Assembly (NCBI GenBank): GCA_035556735.1
Contig: DATMFF010000002.1
Span: 124,001-188,000, forward strand
DNA: 64,000 bases
Origin: CANJBX01 sp035556735
GTDB taxonomy: Bacteria; Pseudomonadota; Alphaproteobacteria; Rhizobiales; Xanthobacteraceae
Direction: 5' to 3'
The translations under genes and the position numbers were made by a program. Of this stretch, positions 43,813 to 52,386 are shown piece after piece; the stretch's first letter is position 1, and every line of letters starts with the position of its first letter. The notes beneath the pieces are model-generated. The model was not told the DNA's origin, searched no databases, and worked only from the letters and a program-made list of their open reading frames with translations.

Positions 43813-46401
43813 ATGCAAATCGAGAAATACACCGACCGGCTCAAGGCTCTGGTGCAATCCGCGCAATCGCTCGCGCTGCGAAGCGGGCACCAGCAACTCA
43901 CGCCGGTTCATGTGTTGAAAGCGTTGCTGGACGATGAAGACCGGCTGACCCTCAATCTGATTGATGCCGCCGCGGGCGCCGGGGCCAGTGCCCAGGTTAA
44001 ACAAGCGACCGAACAAGAGCTGCAAAAGCTGCCAAAAGTCGAAGGCAGCGGCGCCGGCCAGATCTATCTCGCTCCGGAGACGGCGCGATTGTTCGACCAG
44101 GCCGAACAGTTGTCGCAGAAGGCCGGCGATGCCTACGTCACCGTCGAATATATGCTGCTGGCGCTGACAATGGCGAGCGGTGCCGTTGGCGATCTCCTTA
44201 AGCGCGCGGGCATCACGCCTCAAGGGCTCAACAAGGCTATCGGCGACATCCGCAAAGGACGGACCGCGGACACGGCGTCGGCCGAGCAAGGTTACGACGC
44301 GCTCAAGAAATACACGCGCGATTTTACCGAGGAAGCACGCCAGAATAAGCTCGATCCGGTCATTGGTCGCGACGAGGAAATTCGGCGGACGATTCAGGTT
44401 CTTTCTCGGCGCACGAAGAACAATCCCGTCCTGATCGGTGAACCGGGTGTCGGCAAAACGGCAATCGTCGAAGGCTTAGCCCAGCGAATCGTAAAGGGCG
44501 ATGTACCTGAGGCCTTGAAGAGCCGTCGACTGTTGGCGCTCGATCTTGGAGCGCTGCTCGCGGGGGCCAAATATCGCGGTGAATTTGAAGAGCGCCTCAA
44601 GGCCGTGCTGCAGGAGCTAAGCAGCGCGGGCGACGTCATTCTGTTCATCGACGAGCTTCACACCCTGGTCGGCGCCGGCAAGGCGGAAGGGGCGATGGAC
44701 GCTTCTAACATGCTCAAGCCTGCGCTTGCGCGCGGCGAACTGCACTGCATCGGTGCAACGACGCTCGACGAATACCGAAAGCATATTGAGAAGGACGCGG
44801 CGCTCGCTCGGCGCTTTCAGCCGGTGTTTGTTGGAGAGCCGTCGGTCGAGGAGACGATTTCGATCTTGCGCGGCCTCAAAGAAAAGTACGAAGTCCATCA
44901 CGGCGTTCGCATTACCGACGGAGCGATTGTAGCCGCCGCGACCTTATCCAATCGCTACATAACCGATCGATTTTTGCCTGACAAGGCCATCGACCTTGTG
45001 GATGAGGCGGCCAGTCGTGTCCGCATGGAGGCCGATTCCAAACCGGAGGAGGTCGACGAAATCGACCGCCGCATCATTCAGCTCAAGATTGAACGCGAGG
45101 CCTTGAAGAAAGAAACCGACGAGGCATCGAAGGAACGTCTCAAGAAAGTCGATCAGGAAATCGCCGAGCTGGAAAAGAAATCCGCCGATCTCACCTCGAT
45201 TTGGAAGGCGGAGAAAGAAAAACTCGCCTCGGTCCAGAAGATCAAAGAGCAACTCGATCAGGCGCGCAGTGAGCTGGAGAACGTGCAGCGGCGCGGCGAT
45301 CTGACGCGAGCGGGCGAACTTATGTATTCCATTATTCCGCAGCTTGAGAAAAAGCTCGCCGAGACTCCTGCGCAAGGACGCATGTTCAAGCAGGAGGTGA
45401 CGGCCGAGGAGATAGCCGAGGTAGTGTCGCGGTGGACTGGTATCCCGGTAGATAAAATGATGGAGGGTGAGAGGGAGAAGCTGCTCCATATGGAAGACAA
45501 GCTGCGCGAGCGTGTCGTTGGGCAGAATCAGGCGATTGTTGTGGTCGCGGATGCCGTGCGACGCGCACGGGCCGGTCTTCAGGATCCGCACCGGCCGATC
45601 GGCTCATTTCTGTTCTTGGGTCCCACCGGCGTAGGCAAGACCGAACTTTGCAAGGCGCTTGCGGAATTCCTGTTCGATGACGAGCAGGCAATGGTTCGTA
45701 TCGACATGTCCGAATACATGGAAAAGCATTCGGTAGCCCGTCTTATCGGCGCGCCTCCGGGCTATGTCGGCTATGAGGAAGGCGGTTCCCTGACCGAAGC
45801 CGTCCGCAGGCGCCCCTACCAGGTGATCCTGTTCGACGAGATCGAGAAGGCGCACAGCGATGTTTTCAACATCCTGCTGCAGGTGCTCGACGACGGGCGA
45901 CTCACCGACGGACAAGGCCGCACCGTCGATTTCCGCAATACGATCATCGTGCTCACCTCAAACTTGGGGGCCGAGTATCTGGCCGCGCTTCCCGAAGGGA
46001 AACCGGCCGAGGCCGCGCGCGAGCAGGTCATGGAAGTCGTGCGTCGCTCCTTCCGCCCGGAATTCCTCAACCGGCTCGATGAGATCATCTTGTTCAACCG
46101 GCTCGGCCGCAGCGAAATGAAGCGGATTGTCGACATTCAGCTTCGACACCTGCAGTCGCTGCTGGCGGATCGCAAGATCACGCTCGAAGTCGACGACACG
46201 GCGAAGACGTGGCTCGGCAACACCGGTTACGATCCGGTCTATGGTGCGCGACCGCTGAAGCGCGTTATTCAGCGGCAACTTCAGAATCCGCTAGCGAGCA
46301 TGCTGCTGTCCGGAAAGGTCAAGGACGGCGACACGGTCAAGGTGACAGTGGTGGACGGCCAGATTGCGATTAATGGGTCGAAATTGGCGCAGGCAGCATA
46401 G
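43813..46401 (+). CDS. clpB: ClpB disaggregase (AAA+ Hsp100)
   Basis: 862 residues from the ATG at 43813. Clp N-domain (ALRSGHQQLTPVHVLKALLDD), AAA1 with GEPGVGKT (about 209-216), a full middle coiled-coil domain (about 395-525, with SERL-like Lys/Glu heptads), and AAA2 with GPTGVGKT (about 602-609) and LFDEIEKAHSDVFNILLQVLDDG. The long M-domain makes it ClpB rather than ClpK/ClpC, so it should cooperate with DnaK. It occupies the role that ClpK has in enterobacterial LHR. Follows dnaK by 51 bp. Confidence 0.95.
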   Translation: MQIEKYTDRLKALVQSAQSLALRSGHQQLTPVHVLKALLDDEDRLTLNLIDAAAGAGASAQVKQATEQELQKLPKVEGSGAGQIYLAPETARLFDQAEQLSQKAGDAYVTVEYMLLALTMASGAVGDLLKRAGITPQGLNKAIGDIRKGRTADTASAEQGYDALKKYTRDFTEEARQNKLDPVIGRDEEIRRTIQVLSRRTKNNPVLIGEPGVGKTAIVEGLAQRIVKGDVPEALKSRRLLALDLGALLAGAKYRGEFEERLKAVLQELSSAGDVILFIDELHTLVGAGKAEGAMDASNMLKPALARGELHCIGATTLDEYRKHIEKDAALARRFQPVFVGEPSVEETISILRGLKEKYEVHHGVRITDGAIVAAATLSNRYITDRFLPDKAIDLVDEAASRVRMEADSKPEEVDEIDRRIIQLKIEREALKKETDEASKERLKKVDQEIAELEKKSADLTSIWKAEKEKLASVQKIKEQLDQARSELENVQRRGDLTRAGELMYSIIPQLEKKLAETPAQGRMFKQEVTAEEIAEVVSRWTGIPVDKMMEGEREKLLHMEDKLRERVVGQNQAIVVVADAVRRARAGLQDPHRPIGSFLFLGPTGVGKTELCKALAEFLFDDEQAMVRIDMSEYMEKHSVARLIGAPPGYVGYEEGGSLTEAVRRRPYQVILFDEIEKAHSDVFNILLQVLDDGRLTDGQGRTVDFRNTIIVLTSNLGAEYLAALPEGKPAEAAREQVMEVVRRSFRPEFLNRLDEIILFNRLGRSEMKRIVDIQLRHLQSLLADRKITLEVDDTAKTWLGNTGYDPVYGARPLKRVIQRQLQNPLASMLLSGKVKDGDTVKVTVVDGQIAINGSKLAQAA

Positions 46402-46415
46402 AGTGTGTGACGACA

Positions 46416-46949
46416 ATGTCATCTCCACACAGCATAGAGGACGAGGCGGTCGCGACCGAAGCCACCGACGTCGCGACGCTATTGTCCGAGAACGCGTCTC
46501 TGAAAGACCGTCTTCTGCGAGCGTTGGCGGATGCTGAAAATGCAAGGCGCCAAGCTGATCGAAAGGCTGAGGATACGCGCAAGTTTGCTGTCGCAGAACT
46601 CGCACGCGAGCTATTGCCGGTCATCGATAACCTTCAGCGTGTGCTCGAAGCGAGAAAGACAGCACAATCTTCGGAAAATGATGCGCTATTGGAAGGTGTC
46701 GAGACGACCTTGCGACTATTTCTCCAGACGCTGGAACGATTCGGCGTCAAGAAGATCGCCGCATCGGGGCAACGATTTGACCCATCCCTGCATGAGGCGC
46801 TGATGGAATCCGACGATGCATCGCATCCGCCGGGAATGGTAACACAAGTGCTGGAGGACGGTTATATGATCCATGATCGGCTGCTGAGGCCAGCACGAGT
46901 GGTCGTATCAAAAAAGCAGCCACCCATGGACCAAGGGTCCATATTGTAG
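46416..46949 (+). CDS. grpE: GrpE nucleotide-exchange factor
   Basis: 177 residues from the ATG at 46416 (a GTG at 46407 is an alternative). Coiled-coil N-terminus (LLSENASLKDRLLRALADAENARRQADRK), then the GrpE dimer and beta domain (FGVKKIAASGQRFDPSLHEALME, VTQVLEDGYMIHDRLLRPARVVVSK). It exchanges ADP on DnaK. Having dnaK, clpB and grpE in one operon, with the J protein in the neighbouring one, makes the set self-sufficient. Confidence 0.95.
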   Translation: MSSPHSIEDEAVATEATDVATLLSENASLKDRLLRALADAENARRQADRKAEDTRKFAVAELARELLPVIDNLQRVLEARKTAQSSENDALLEGVETTLRLFLQTLERFGVKKIAASGQRFDPSLHEALMESDDASHPPGMVTQVLEDGYMIHDRLLRPARVVVSKKQPPMDQGSIL

Positions 46950-46961
46950 GATTGATACGGC

Positions 46962-47426
46962 ATGTCGGCGGATCGCGATCACAATCGCTCCAAGGGATGG
47001 CCGAAGCTGCCCGGTACCGATATGGCCGTGCCGGAAGGCGTTCCGCCAGTGCTCATATACAGAGCCGAACGCTCGGTGACGCAGTCTGGTCCTGGTCGGC
47101 GCCGGTGGGTACTGGAGTTCGAGCGAAGCGCTGCGCCGTTCATCGAGCCGTTGATGGGATGGACTGGAAGCAGTGATCCCTTTGCCTCGATTCGTCTTGA
47201 GTTCCCGGATTGCCAAAGTGCCGTCGGTTTTGCGGAAAAGAATGGGTGGGATTATCGGGTGATCGATCCTCCAACTCGAAGGCCGCTAATCAAAGGTTAC
47301 GCGGATCGGTTCAAATATGAGCTCGCCGATGCGATGGCTCGTGCCGGTGGCAGCGGATCAAAATGCTTGGAACAATCGAGCATGACCGGGACAGGGTTTC
47401 CGAGCGGCCGGCCTAATCGGAAGTAA
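46962..47426 (+). CDS. NDUFS4/ETC complex I subunit-like protein
   Basis: 154 residues. The middle reads VLIYRAERSVTQSGPGRRRWVLEFE, then FIEPLMGWTGSSDPFASIRLEFPDCQSAVGFAEKNGWDYRV, which is the NDUFS4 (18-kDa complex I accessory subunit) pattern in a shortened form. Alphaproteobacteria keep such a subunit for NADH dehydrogenase, but here it ends a chaperone operon 12 bp after grpE. The C-terminal 50 residues are unlike NDUFS4. It may be a duplicated subunit recruited for complex I protection under stress. Confidence 0.75.
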   Translation: MSADRDHNRSKGWPKLPGTDMAVPEGVPPVLIYRAERSVTQSGPGRRRWVLEFERSAAPFIEPLMGWTGSSDPFASIRLEFPDCQSAVGFAEKNGWDYRVIDPPTRRPLIKGYADRFKYELADAMARAGGSGSKCLEQSSMTGTGFPSGRPNRK

Positions 47427-47572
47427 CCGCGTAAGGCGCGTGAGAGCGCTTGCGGCTATTCCGCGGGCTTACGAGCCCGTTTGTAGCGAAGACGCGATGG
47501 TAATGATCCGCCAGCGGAGGTCCGCACGCCAATCCAGAAAACAGGGAGGCCACTAAACGGTAAGCGGTGTGC

Positions 47573-47999
47573 TCAGGCCACAGCCTTGAGCGCGAGAGCG
47601 TCCGCGTGGAACCAGGGCAGCAGCTCGTTGATGCGGCTGATTTCGTCGGTCAGATAAGCCTGCGGCTCGATTGCGTTGAGTTTGCAGGTCTCGATCGGTG
47701 AAGCGCTGATCGCTCAGTGCTCACCGCCACCATCCGAGCCGGCGAAGAGAGCGTTCTTTCGATTATGCGCAATTGGACGGATCGAGCGCTCGACGTACGC
47801 AGCTCTTCGGCGACGCGGCCACGGATCATGCTCTCGATCACATAGAGCTTCGCAATGCGCTCCACCGCCTCGCTCGCGATCGGCGCGGGGCCGGCTGCGG
47901 CAAGCTCATAGAAGCGACGGCGCGCGTGTGGCCAGCAGAAGGCGAGCTCGACGTCACCGCGCTCGGCCGCTCTGAAGGTCCGTCCGAAACAGTGCTTAC
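47573..47999 (-). pseudogene. Degenerate IS66-family transposase remnant
   Basis: Two pieces of a leftward IS66 transposase (TnpC) can be read. One is CWPHARRRFYELAAAGPAPIASEAVERIAKLYVIESMIRGR (about 47810-47990, given by its ends). The other is the C-terminal ETCKLNAIEPQAYLTDEISRINELLPW (about 47590-47700) ending at the TGA 47573-47575. The middle is lost and frames are shifted. It fills the 570-bp gap between the NDUFS4-like gene and hsp20, separating the chaperone core from the BON/LigD module. It begins about one base from the hsp20 stop. Confidence 0.75.
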
Positions 48000-48000
48000 A

Positions 48001-48543
48001 CTAAGCCGCCTTCACTTCGATCTTCTTTTCCGGCTTCTGCGCCTCGGGGGTCTTCGGAAGCGTCACGGTGAGTACGCCCTTTTTGAAGCGGGCATCGATC
48101 TTGTCGGCGTCAACGCCCTCGGGAATCCGGAAGTGGCGTTCAAACGATCCGAAATGCCGCTCGCGCAGATAGTATCCCTTTTTCTTTTCTTCTTTATCTT
48201 CTTGCTTTTCGCCGCGGATGGTCAAAGTGCCGTTAGAAACTTTGACCTCGATATTTTTCTCGTCCAGCCCAGGAAGCTCGGCACTGATTTCGTAGGCATT
48301 GTCCTTTTCGACAATATCAACGGCCGGAGTTGCGGCCAAAGTCAGCTCCCGCCGCCAAAATGGGTCTGCATCGAAAGCCGAACGACGGAAGGGAAGGCGC
48401 CAGGAGCCCCGATCGAACTCCTCGAAAAGGCGATCAACTTCACGACGCAGGCTTTCGAAGGGCCGCCACGTCTGAGCCAATGCTCCTTTGTCACTTTTTT
48501 TCTCTTCGCTTTGAGCTGGTAGTTTTGTTGCCGTTTCAGCCAT
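48001..48543 (-). CDS. Small heat shock protein, Hsp20 family (fifth copy)
   Basis: 180 residues with an AGGAGG site before the ATG at 48543. Charged N-terminus (EEKKSDKGALAQTWRPFESLRREVDRLFEEF), alpha-crystallin domain (PAVDIVEKDNAYEISAELPGLDEKNIEVKV, LTIRGEKQEDKEEKKKGYYLRERHFGSFERHF) and the tail GVLTVTLPK, with KIEVKAA as IxV-type end. Closest in layout to the long Hsp20 at 27116-27619. It stands alone, its 3' end abutting the IS66 remnant. Confidence 0.95.
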   Translation of the reverse strand: MAETATKLPAQSEEKKSDKGALAQTWRPFESLRREVDRLFEEFDRGSWRLPFRRSAFDADPFWRRELTLAATPAVDIVEKDNAYEISAELPGLDEKNIEVKVSNGTLTIRGEKQEDKEEKKKGYYLRERHFGSFERHFRIPEGVDADKIDARFKKGVLTVTLPKTPEAQKPEKKIEVKAA

Positions 48544-48643
48544 GACTGTGTCCTCCTACGATGATTCATAACCCTATCGTGCAGGCTCAAACGAATGGAC
48601 TCTGCACCCACGTTCGCGTTGCAATAGGTGAATTCGCCCGCCG

Positions 48644-49297
48644 TCAATTGCTAACCGTGATGCTGTTTTCGACATCGGTGACCCCTGGAGCGGCCCACGC
48701 GGCTCGTTCTGCTTCCTCTCGCTCCGCCCAGGAACGAACAGTACCTCTGAGAACGACCTTGCTTCCGCTTGTATCGATCGTAATGCGTTCTGCATCGACC
48801 TGGGCGCTCCTGTGTAGCGCGGCAACAATGCGTCTCTTTATCTCTTTGGGGGCGATGTTGCCCTTCAGCGTGATGAGGTTGCTTATGCCCTTGACGCCGC
48901 GCAAACCACGGACTGAGTTCGCCGCAATATTTCGTTGATAATCCCACCTGACTTCACCTTCAAGTGTGACCCATCCAGCCTTTACGACGACCTTGATGTT
49001 CTCCCAGGAGCCAGGCAGTTGGGTTTTAATTGCCGCGACGGCATCGCGGGCGATTTCCGGATCAGGTCTTCCCGTGATGCTCGGCAATCGCACCTCGATA
49101 TCATTGGCTAAGGCGTGGACGCCAGTTACGCGCTTCGCTGCGACTTCGGCTTCCAACTTTTCATTGTAGCTTCGCACAAAGCCCGTGAGCGTCACAACAC
49201 CATCCTTAACCGCAACGGCGATGTCAGTTGCGTTGATGGCCGGGTCCCACCGCAGTTCTTCCTCGACGTCCCGTTTAATCTCGCGATCGTCGCGCAT
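48644..49297 (-). CDS. Triple BON-domain protein
   Basis: 217 residues built of three BON domains, each opening with a helix and ending in a VxLxGxV strand: IKRDVEEELRWDP..GVVTLTGFV, EIARDAVAAIKTQLP..GWVTLEGEV and EIKRRIVAALHRSAQ..SKVVLRGTV. No signal peptide is seen, so it is likely cytoplasmic or peripheral. BON domains bind phospholipid surfaces and occur in OsmY-like stress proteins. An FNR/FixK-type box is 67 bp upstream. It is a paralogue of the genes at 49492 and 58270. Confidence 0.92.
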   Translation of the reverse strand: MRDDREIKRDVEEELRWDPAINATDIAVAVKDGVVTLTGFVRSYNEKLEAEVAAKRVTGVHALANDIEVRLPSITGRPDPEIARDAVAAIKTQLPGSWENIKVVVKAGWVTLEGEVRWDYQRNIAANSVRGLRGVKGISNLITLKGNIAPKEIKRRIVAALHRSAQVDAERITIDTSGSKVVLRGTVRSWAEREEAERAAWAAPGVTDVENSITVSN

Positions 49298-49357
49298 GGA
49301 CAGCCCTCTGAATACAGGTTTGCTAAAACTCTTACCCTAAACGCCTCCTGTCAGACA

Positions 49358-49371
49358 TTGACGCCAATCAA
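49358..49371. promoter_or_regulatory. FNR/FixK-type box TTGACGCCAATCAA
   Basis: Exact TTGA-N6-TCAA centred 67 bp before the ATG of the BON gene at 48644-49297. Confidence 0.6.
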
Positions 49372-49442
49372 TTTCACGATGGGGCACCGTTTGACAAATC
49401 AGCGACGGGCGTTTGCCCCGCGGGGGCGAGAGTTTGATCAAA

Positions 49443-49478
49443 ATCGCTCCCGTCCCGCTGTCTTGGGACGGGAGCGAT
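49443..49478 (-). terminator. Intrinsic terminator after the BON gene
   Basis: Perfect 14-bp stem ATCGCTCCCGTCCC / GGGACGGGAGCGAT with an 8-base loop, 14 bp downstream of the stop of the BON gene at 49492-50154. On the minus strand it is followed by TTTTGAT, a short U-run. It separates the two tandem BON genes into two transcription units, consistent with each having its own FNR/FixK-type box. Confidence 0.8.
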
Positions 49479-49491
49479 AAAGAAGCGCACA

Positions 49492-50154
49492 CTACGGTGA
49501 GATCGCGATGTTGTTGGTCACGCTGCTGACCCCAGGAGCGGCCCACGCGGAGCGCTCCGCTTCCTGCCGTTCCGCCCAGGATCGTACCGTTCCTCTCAAG
49601 GTGACCTTACTGCCGTCGACGTCAACAACAATCTTGTCAGCGTCGACTTTGGCGCTGCGGACCAGCGCGTCCTCGATCTTGCGCTTGACGTCGCTCGGGC
49701 TGACGCGCGGTTTGACATGAATGAGGTTGGAAATCGACTTAACGCCCTTGATCGAGCGCACCGCACGTTCGGCCCATTCCTTTTGATAGAACCATTCCAC
49801 GTCACCTTCGAGCGTAAGGTAGCCGTTCTTCACGACGACCTTAATCTCATCAGAAGTCGTCGGCAGATCCCGTTTGAGCGCCTTGACAGCCTCCTCGGCA
49901 ATCTCCGGATCGGTTCGTTCGCTGGCCAACCGCACCTGAATGTCGTTGGCCACTCCCTTGACGCCGGCCACCCGCTTCGCCGCTTTCTCGGCGTAGTAAG
50001 AGTCCATGTATGTCTTCGTGAACCCCGTCAGGGTCACGACGCCATCCTTGACGGCGACCGCAATATGGCTGCTGTCATCTATCGAGGGATCGTACTTGAT
50101 CTCGTCTTCGACATCGCGCTTGATCGTCGAATCCGTGTGAAAAATGGAAACCAT
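49492..50154 (-). CDS. Triple BON-domain protein, paralogue
   Basis: 220 residues from the ATG at 50154 (GGAGG seven bases upstream; an ATG at 50157 is also possible). Three BON domains: IKRDVEDEIKYDP..GVVTLTGFT, EIAEEAVKALKRDLP..GYLTLEGDV and DVKRKIEDALVRSAK..SKVTLRGTVRSWAERQEAERSAW. The last 60 residues are nearly the same as in the neighbouring BON gene, so a local duplication is likely. Ends at a strong terminator. Confidence 0.92.
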   Translation of the reverse strand: MVSIFHTDSTIKRDVEDEIKYDPSIDDSSHIAVAVKDGVVTLTGFTKTYMDSYYAEKAAKRVAGVKGVANDIQVRLASERTDPEIAEEAVKALKRDLPTTSDEIKVVVKNGYLTLEGDVEWFYQKEWAERAVRSIKGVKSISNLIHVKPRVSPSDVKRKIEDALVRSAKVDADKIVVDVDGSKVTLRGTVRSWAERQEAERSAWAAPGVSSVTNNIAISP

Positions 50155-50226
50155 CATCGTGCCTCCATGCTGAGCCGGACACAAGCGTCCCAATGTGTTT
50201 TTTGCACGGTCCCGCATGCGGCTTCA

Positions 50227-50240
50227 TTGACGGTTGTCAA
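50227..50240. promoter_or_regulatory. FNR/FixK-type box TTGACGGTTGTCAA in a longer perfect palindrome
   Basis: The exact box sits in GCTTCATTGAC-GGTT-GTCAATGAAGC (50221-50246), an 11-bp perfect inverted repeat. It is centred about 79 bp before the BON gene start and about 197 bp before the divergent ligase gene; both could be targets. The rest of the 50155-50430 gap shows no gene. Confidence 0.65.
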
Positions 50241-50430
50241 TGAAGCCATAGCCCTGTGCTTATTAAAATCATCTACCTCGTAGAATGCTATTTGTCTGAA
50301 GAGTAGAACTTTTTTAGGCTCGTGTCGTACGACCGCAACAAGAGCGTTGCGATCAGGGGGCGCGTTTGCAATCGCATTATGTCGGGACCGAATTCAAGCT
50401 CGGTGAGTGCGGCAGATCGAGATTAATATC

Positions 50431-51432
50431 ATGGCAGGGGCACTCCTAGCGGCGCTGCCGGAAGCAGTACGAACCAAGGCACGCAAGAGCCCGCAACCAA
50501 AATGGATTTCGCCAATGTTGGCGACCCTCACGCAGGAACGCTTTTCGAGAGAGGGCTGGCTTTTCGAACCGAAGTGGGATGGAGAACGCTGCCTCGTGTT
50601 TGGCCACGACGGCGATTTGGCGTTCTTCTCTCGCAATAGGAAGCGGCTAAATGACAGATATCCGGAGCTAGCGCCGGCATTTGAGCGGTGCGAAATCAAC
50701 TCTTTCATCGCCGATGGCGAAATCGTTGCATTTAGCAACGGCATTACGAGCTTTACAGAGCTTCAGAAACGAATGCAGGTCGAGAATCCGTCGACATCTT
50801 TGATACGGCAAGTCCCCGTCTATTTCTACTTGTTCGACCTTCTTTATTTGAACGGTTATGATTTGCGGCGCGTATCCCTTCGTCATCGTAAAGCACTGCT
50901 CCACGACGCATTCCCATTCGGGCACCGATTGAGGTTCACCGCGCATCGTGAGAAGGATGGCGAAGCCTATTACCGCGATGCGTGCCGCAACGGCTGGGAA
51001 GGGATTATCGCGAAGAATAGCAGCAGCCAATATGTCTCGAAGCGAACGCGGGACTGGCTGAAGTTCAAGTGTGAGCAAGGCCAGGAGTTTGTTGTCGGCG
51101 GATATACAGAGCCCCAAGGACATCGGATAGGTTTCGGCGCTTTGCTGCTAGGAGTGTACCGAGATGGACGACTTCATTATGCGGGAAAGGTTGGAACCGG
51201 ATTCGATAATGCAACGTTGAAAAGCCTTACACAGCGACTTCGAAGTATCGAAACGAATGTCTCGCCGTTTGCCGACTACAATATCCCGCAACGAGGCGTC
51301 TACTGGGTCAAACCGAAGCTTGTCGCGCAGATTGCTTTCACAGAATGGACCAAAGATGGCCGGCTACGGCACCCGCGGTTTCTCGGTTTACGTGATGACA
51401 AGCGGCCCTCAGAAGTGGTGCGGGAGAGTTGA
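50431..51432 (+). CDS. LigD ligase domain as a separate ATP-dependent DNA ligase
   Basis: 333 residues from the ATG at 50431. Nucleotidyltransferase motif I is KWDGER with Lys48 as the adenylated residue (in LFEPKWDGER). Motif III is FYLFDLLYLNG, motif IV EGIIAKNSSSQY and motif V WLKFKC. A C-terminal OB fold (FVVGGYTEPQGHRIGFGALLLG, later PKLVAQIAFTEWTKDGRLRHP) completes it. This matches the ligase module of LigD used in nonhomologous end joining. The next two genes encode the other LigD modules; the stop is directly followed by the polymerase gene's GTG. Confidence 0.92.
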   Translation: MAGALLAALPEAVRTKARKSPQPKWISPMLATLTQERFSREGWLFEPKWDGERCLVFGHDGDLAFFSRNRKRLNDRYPELAPAFERCEINSFIADGEIVAFSNGITSFTELQKRMQVENPSTSLIRQVPVYFYLFDLLYLNGYDLRRVSLRHRKALLHDAFPFGHRLRFTAHREKDGEAYYRDACRNGWEGIIAKNSSSQYVSKRTRDWLKFKCEQGQEFVVGGYTEPQGHRIGFGALLLGVYRDGRLHYAGKVGTGFDNATLKSLTQRLRSIETNVSPFADYNIPQRGVYWVKPKLVAQIAFTEWTKDGRLRHPRFLGLRDDKRPSEVVRES

Positions 51433-52386
51433 GTGGGCGCGAGCGAATTGCGATTGCGTGTTGAAGGACACGAGATAGAGGTTACAAATCCGGCTAAGTT
51501 GCTGTTTGCGGACGGTCATATCAGCAAGCGGGATCTCATTGACTATTACCGGTGGGTGGGGCCACGGATTCTTCCGTTTCTGCGTGAACGGCCAATTGCC
51601 ATGGAGCGCTATCCGAATGGTATAGAACAGACTGGGTTTTTTCAGAAATCTGTGCCGTCCTATTTTCCTGACTGGGTCAAAACGATTGCAGTTCAAAAGA
51701 AACAGGGAGGCATAGCCCGTCATGTGATTTGCAATGACGTGGCCGTGCTGGTGTATTTGGCAAATCAGGCATGCATCACACCACATGCATGGCTCAGCCG
51801 AGTTGACAAGCTCGAATATCCAGACCAAATGGTGTTTGACCTCGATCCTTCGGCCGATACGTTCGACTGGGTTAGGGCAGCGGCATTAGCTCTCAAAGAA
51901 CTCCTTCAAGAATTGACGCTGTCGGCCTATGTCAAATCCACCGGTTCGCGGGGATTGCATGTCATCGTGCCGCTTAAGCGAACCGAGTCATTCGAGTCAG
52001 TGCGCACCTTCGCTCGCGCGGTCGCGACGATTGTTGTGATGCAAGAGCCAAGTCAGCGAACTCTACAGCAGCGCACTGGCTCGCGACATGGGCGCGTGTT
52101 CCTCGATATCAATCGCAATGCTTACGCTCAGACCGTGGCGCCGCCTTATGCGGTGAGAGCGCGGCCCAGCGCTCCATTGTCGATTCCGCTCTTCTGGGAA
52201 GAGGTGCGCTCCAAAACATTGCGGCCGGATGGCGTAACTCTTCGAGACATACGCAAAAGGCTCGATGGAATGATTGATCCATGGGCTGACTTTCGGCGCC
52301 GCGCAAGCGCGCTCGGGAGTGCATGGCGTAAGTTGGAGTTGCTCGGTGTCTCTGTCAGAGTACCGCAAAAAGCGAAACTTCGCTAA
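51433..52386 (+). CDS. LigD primase-polymerase domain as a separate protein
   Basis: 317 residues from the GTG at 51433. It shows the LigD_pol/AEP features: VTNPAKLLFADGHISKRDLIDYY, RPIAMERYPNGIEQTGFFQKSVP, metal-binding VFDLDPSAD, then STGSRGLHVIVPLKR and GRVFLDINRNAYAQTVAPPYAVRARP. It fills gaps and adds ribonucleotides at broken ends in NHEJ. It overlaps the phosphoesterase gene by 41 bp. Confidence 0.93.
   Translation: MGASELRLRVEGHEIEVTNPAKLLFADGHISKRDLIDYYRWVGPRILPFLRERPIAMERYPNGIEQTGFFQKSVPSYFPDWVKTIAVQKKQGGIARHVICNDVAVLVYLANQACITPHAWLSRVDKLEYPDQMVFDLDPSADTFDWVRAAALALKELLQELTLSAYVKSTGSRGLHVIVPLKRTESFESVRTFARAVATIVVMQEPSQRTLQQRTGSRHGRVFLDINRNAYAQTVAPPYAVRARPSAPLSIPLFWEEVRSKTLRPDGVTLRDIRKRLDGMIDPWADFRRRASALGSAWRKLELLGVSVRVPQKAKLR

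Noticed and set aside
43813..46401. ClpK (as in the enterobacterial LHR) instead of ClpB
   Set aside because: The full-length middle coiled-coil and standard Clp N-domain fit ClpB; no ClpK-type N-terminal zinc extension is visible.
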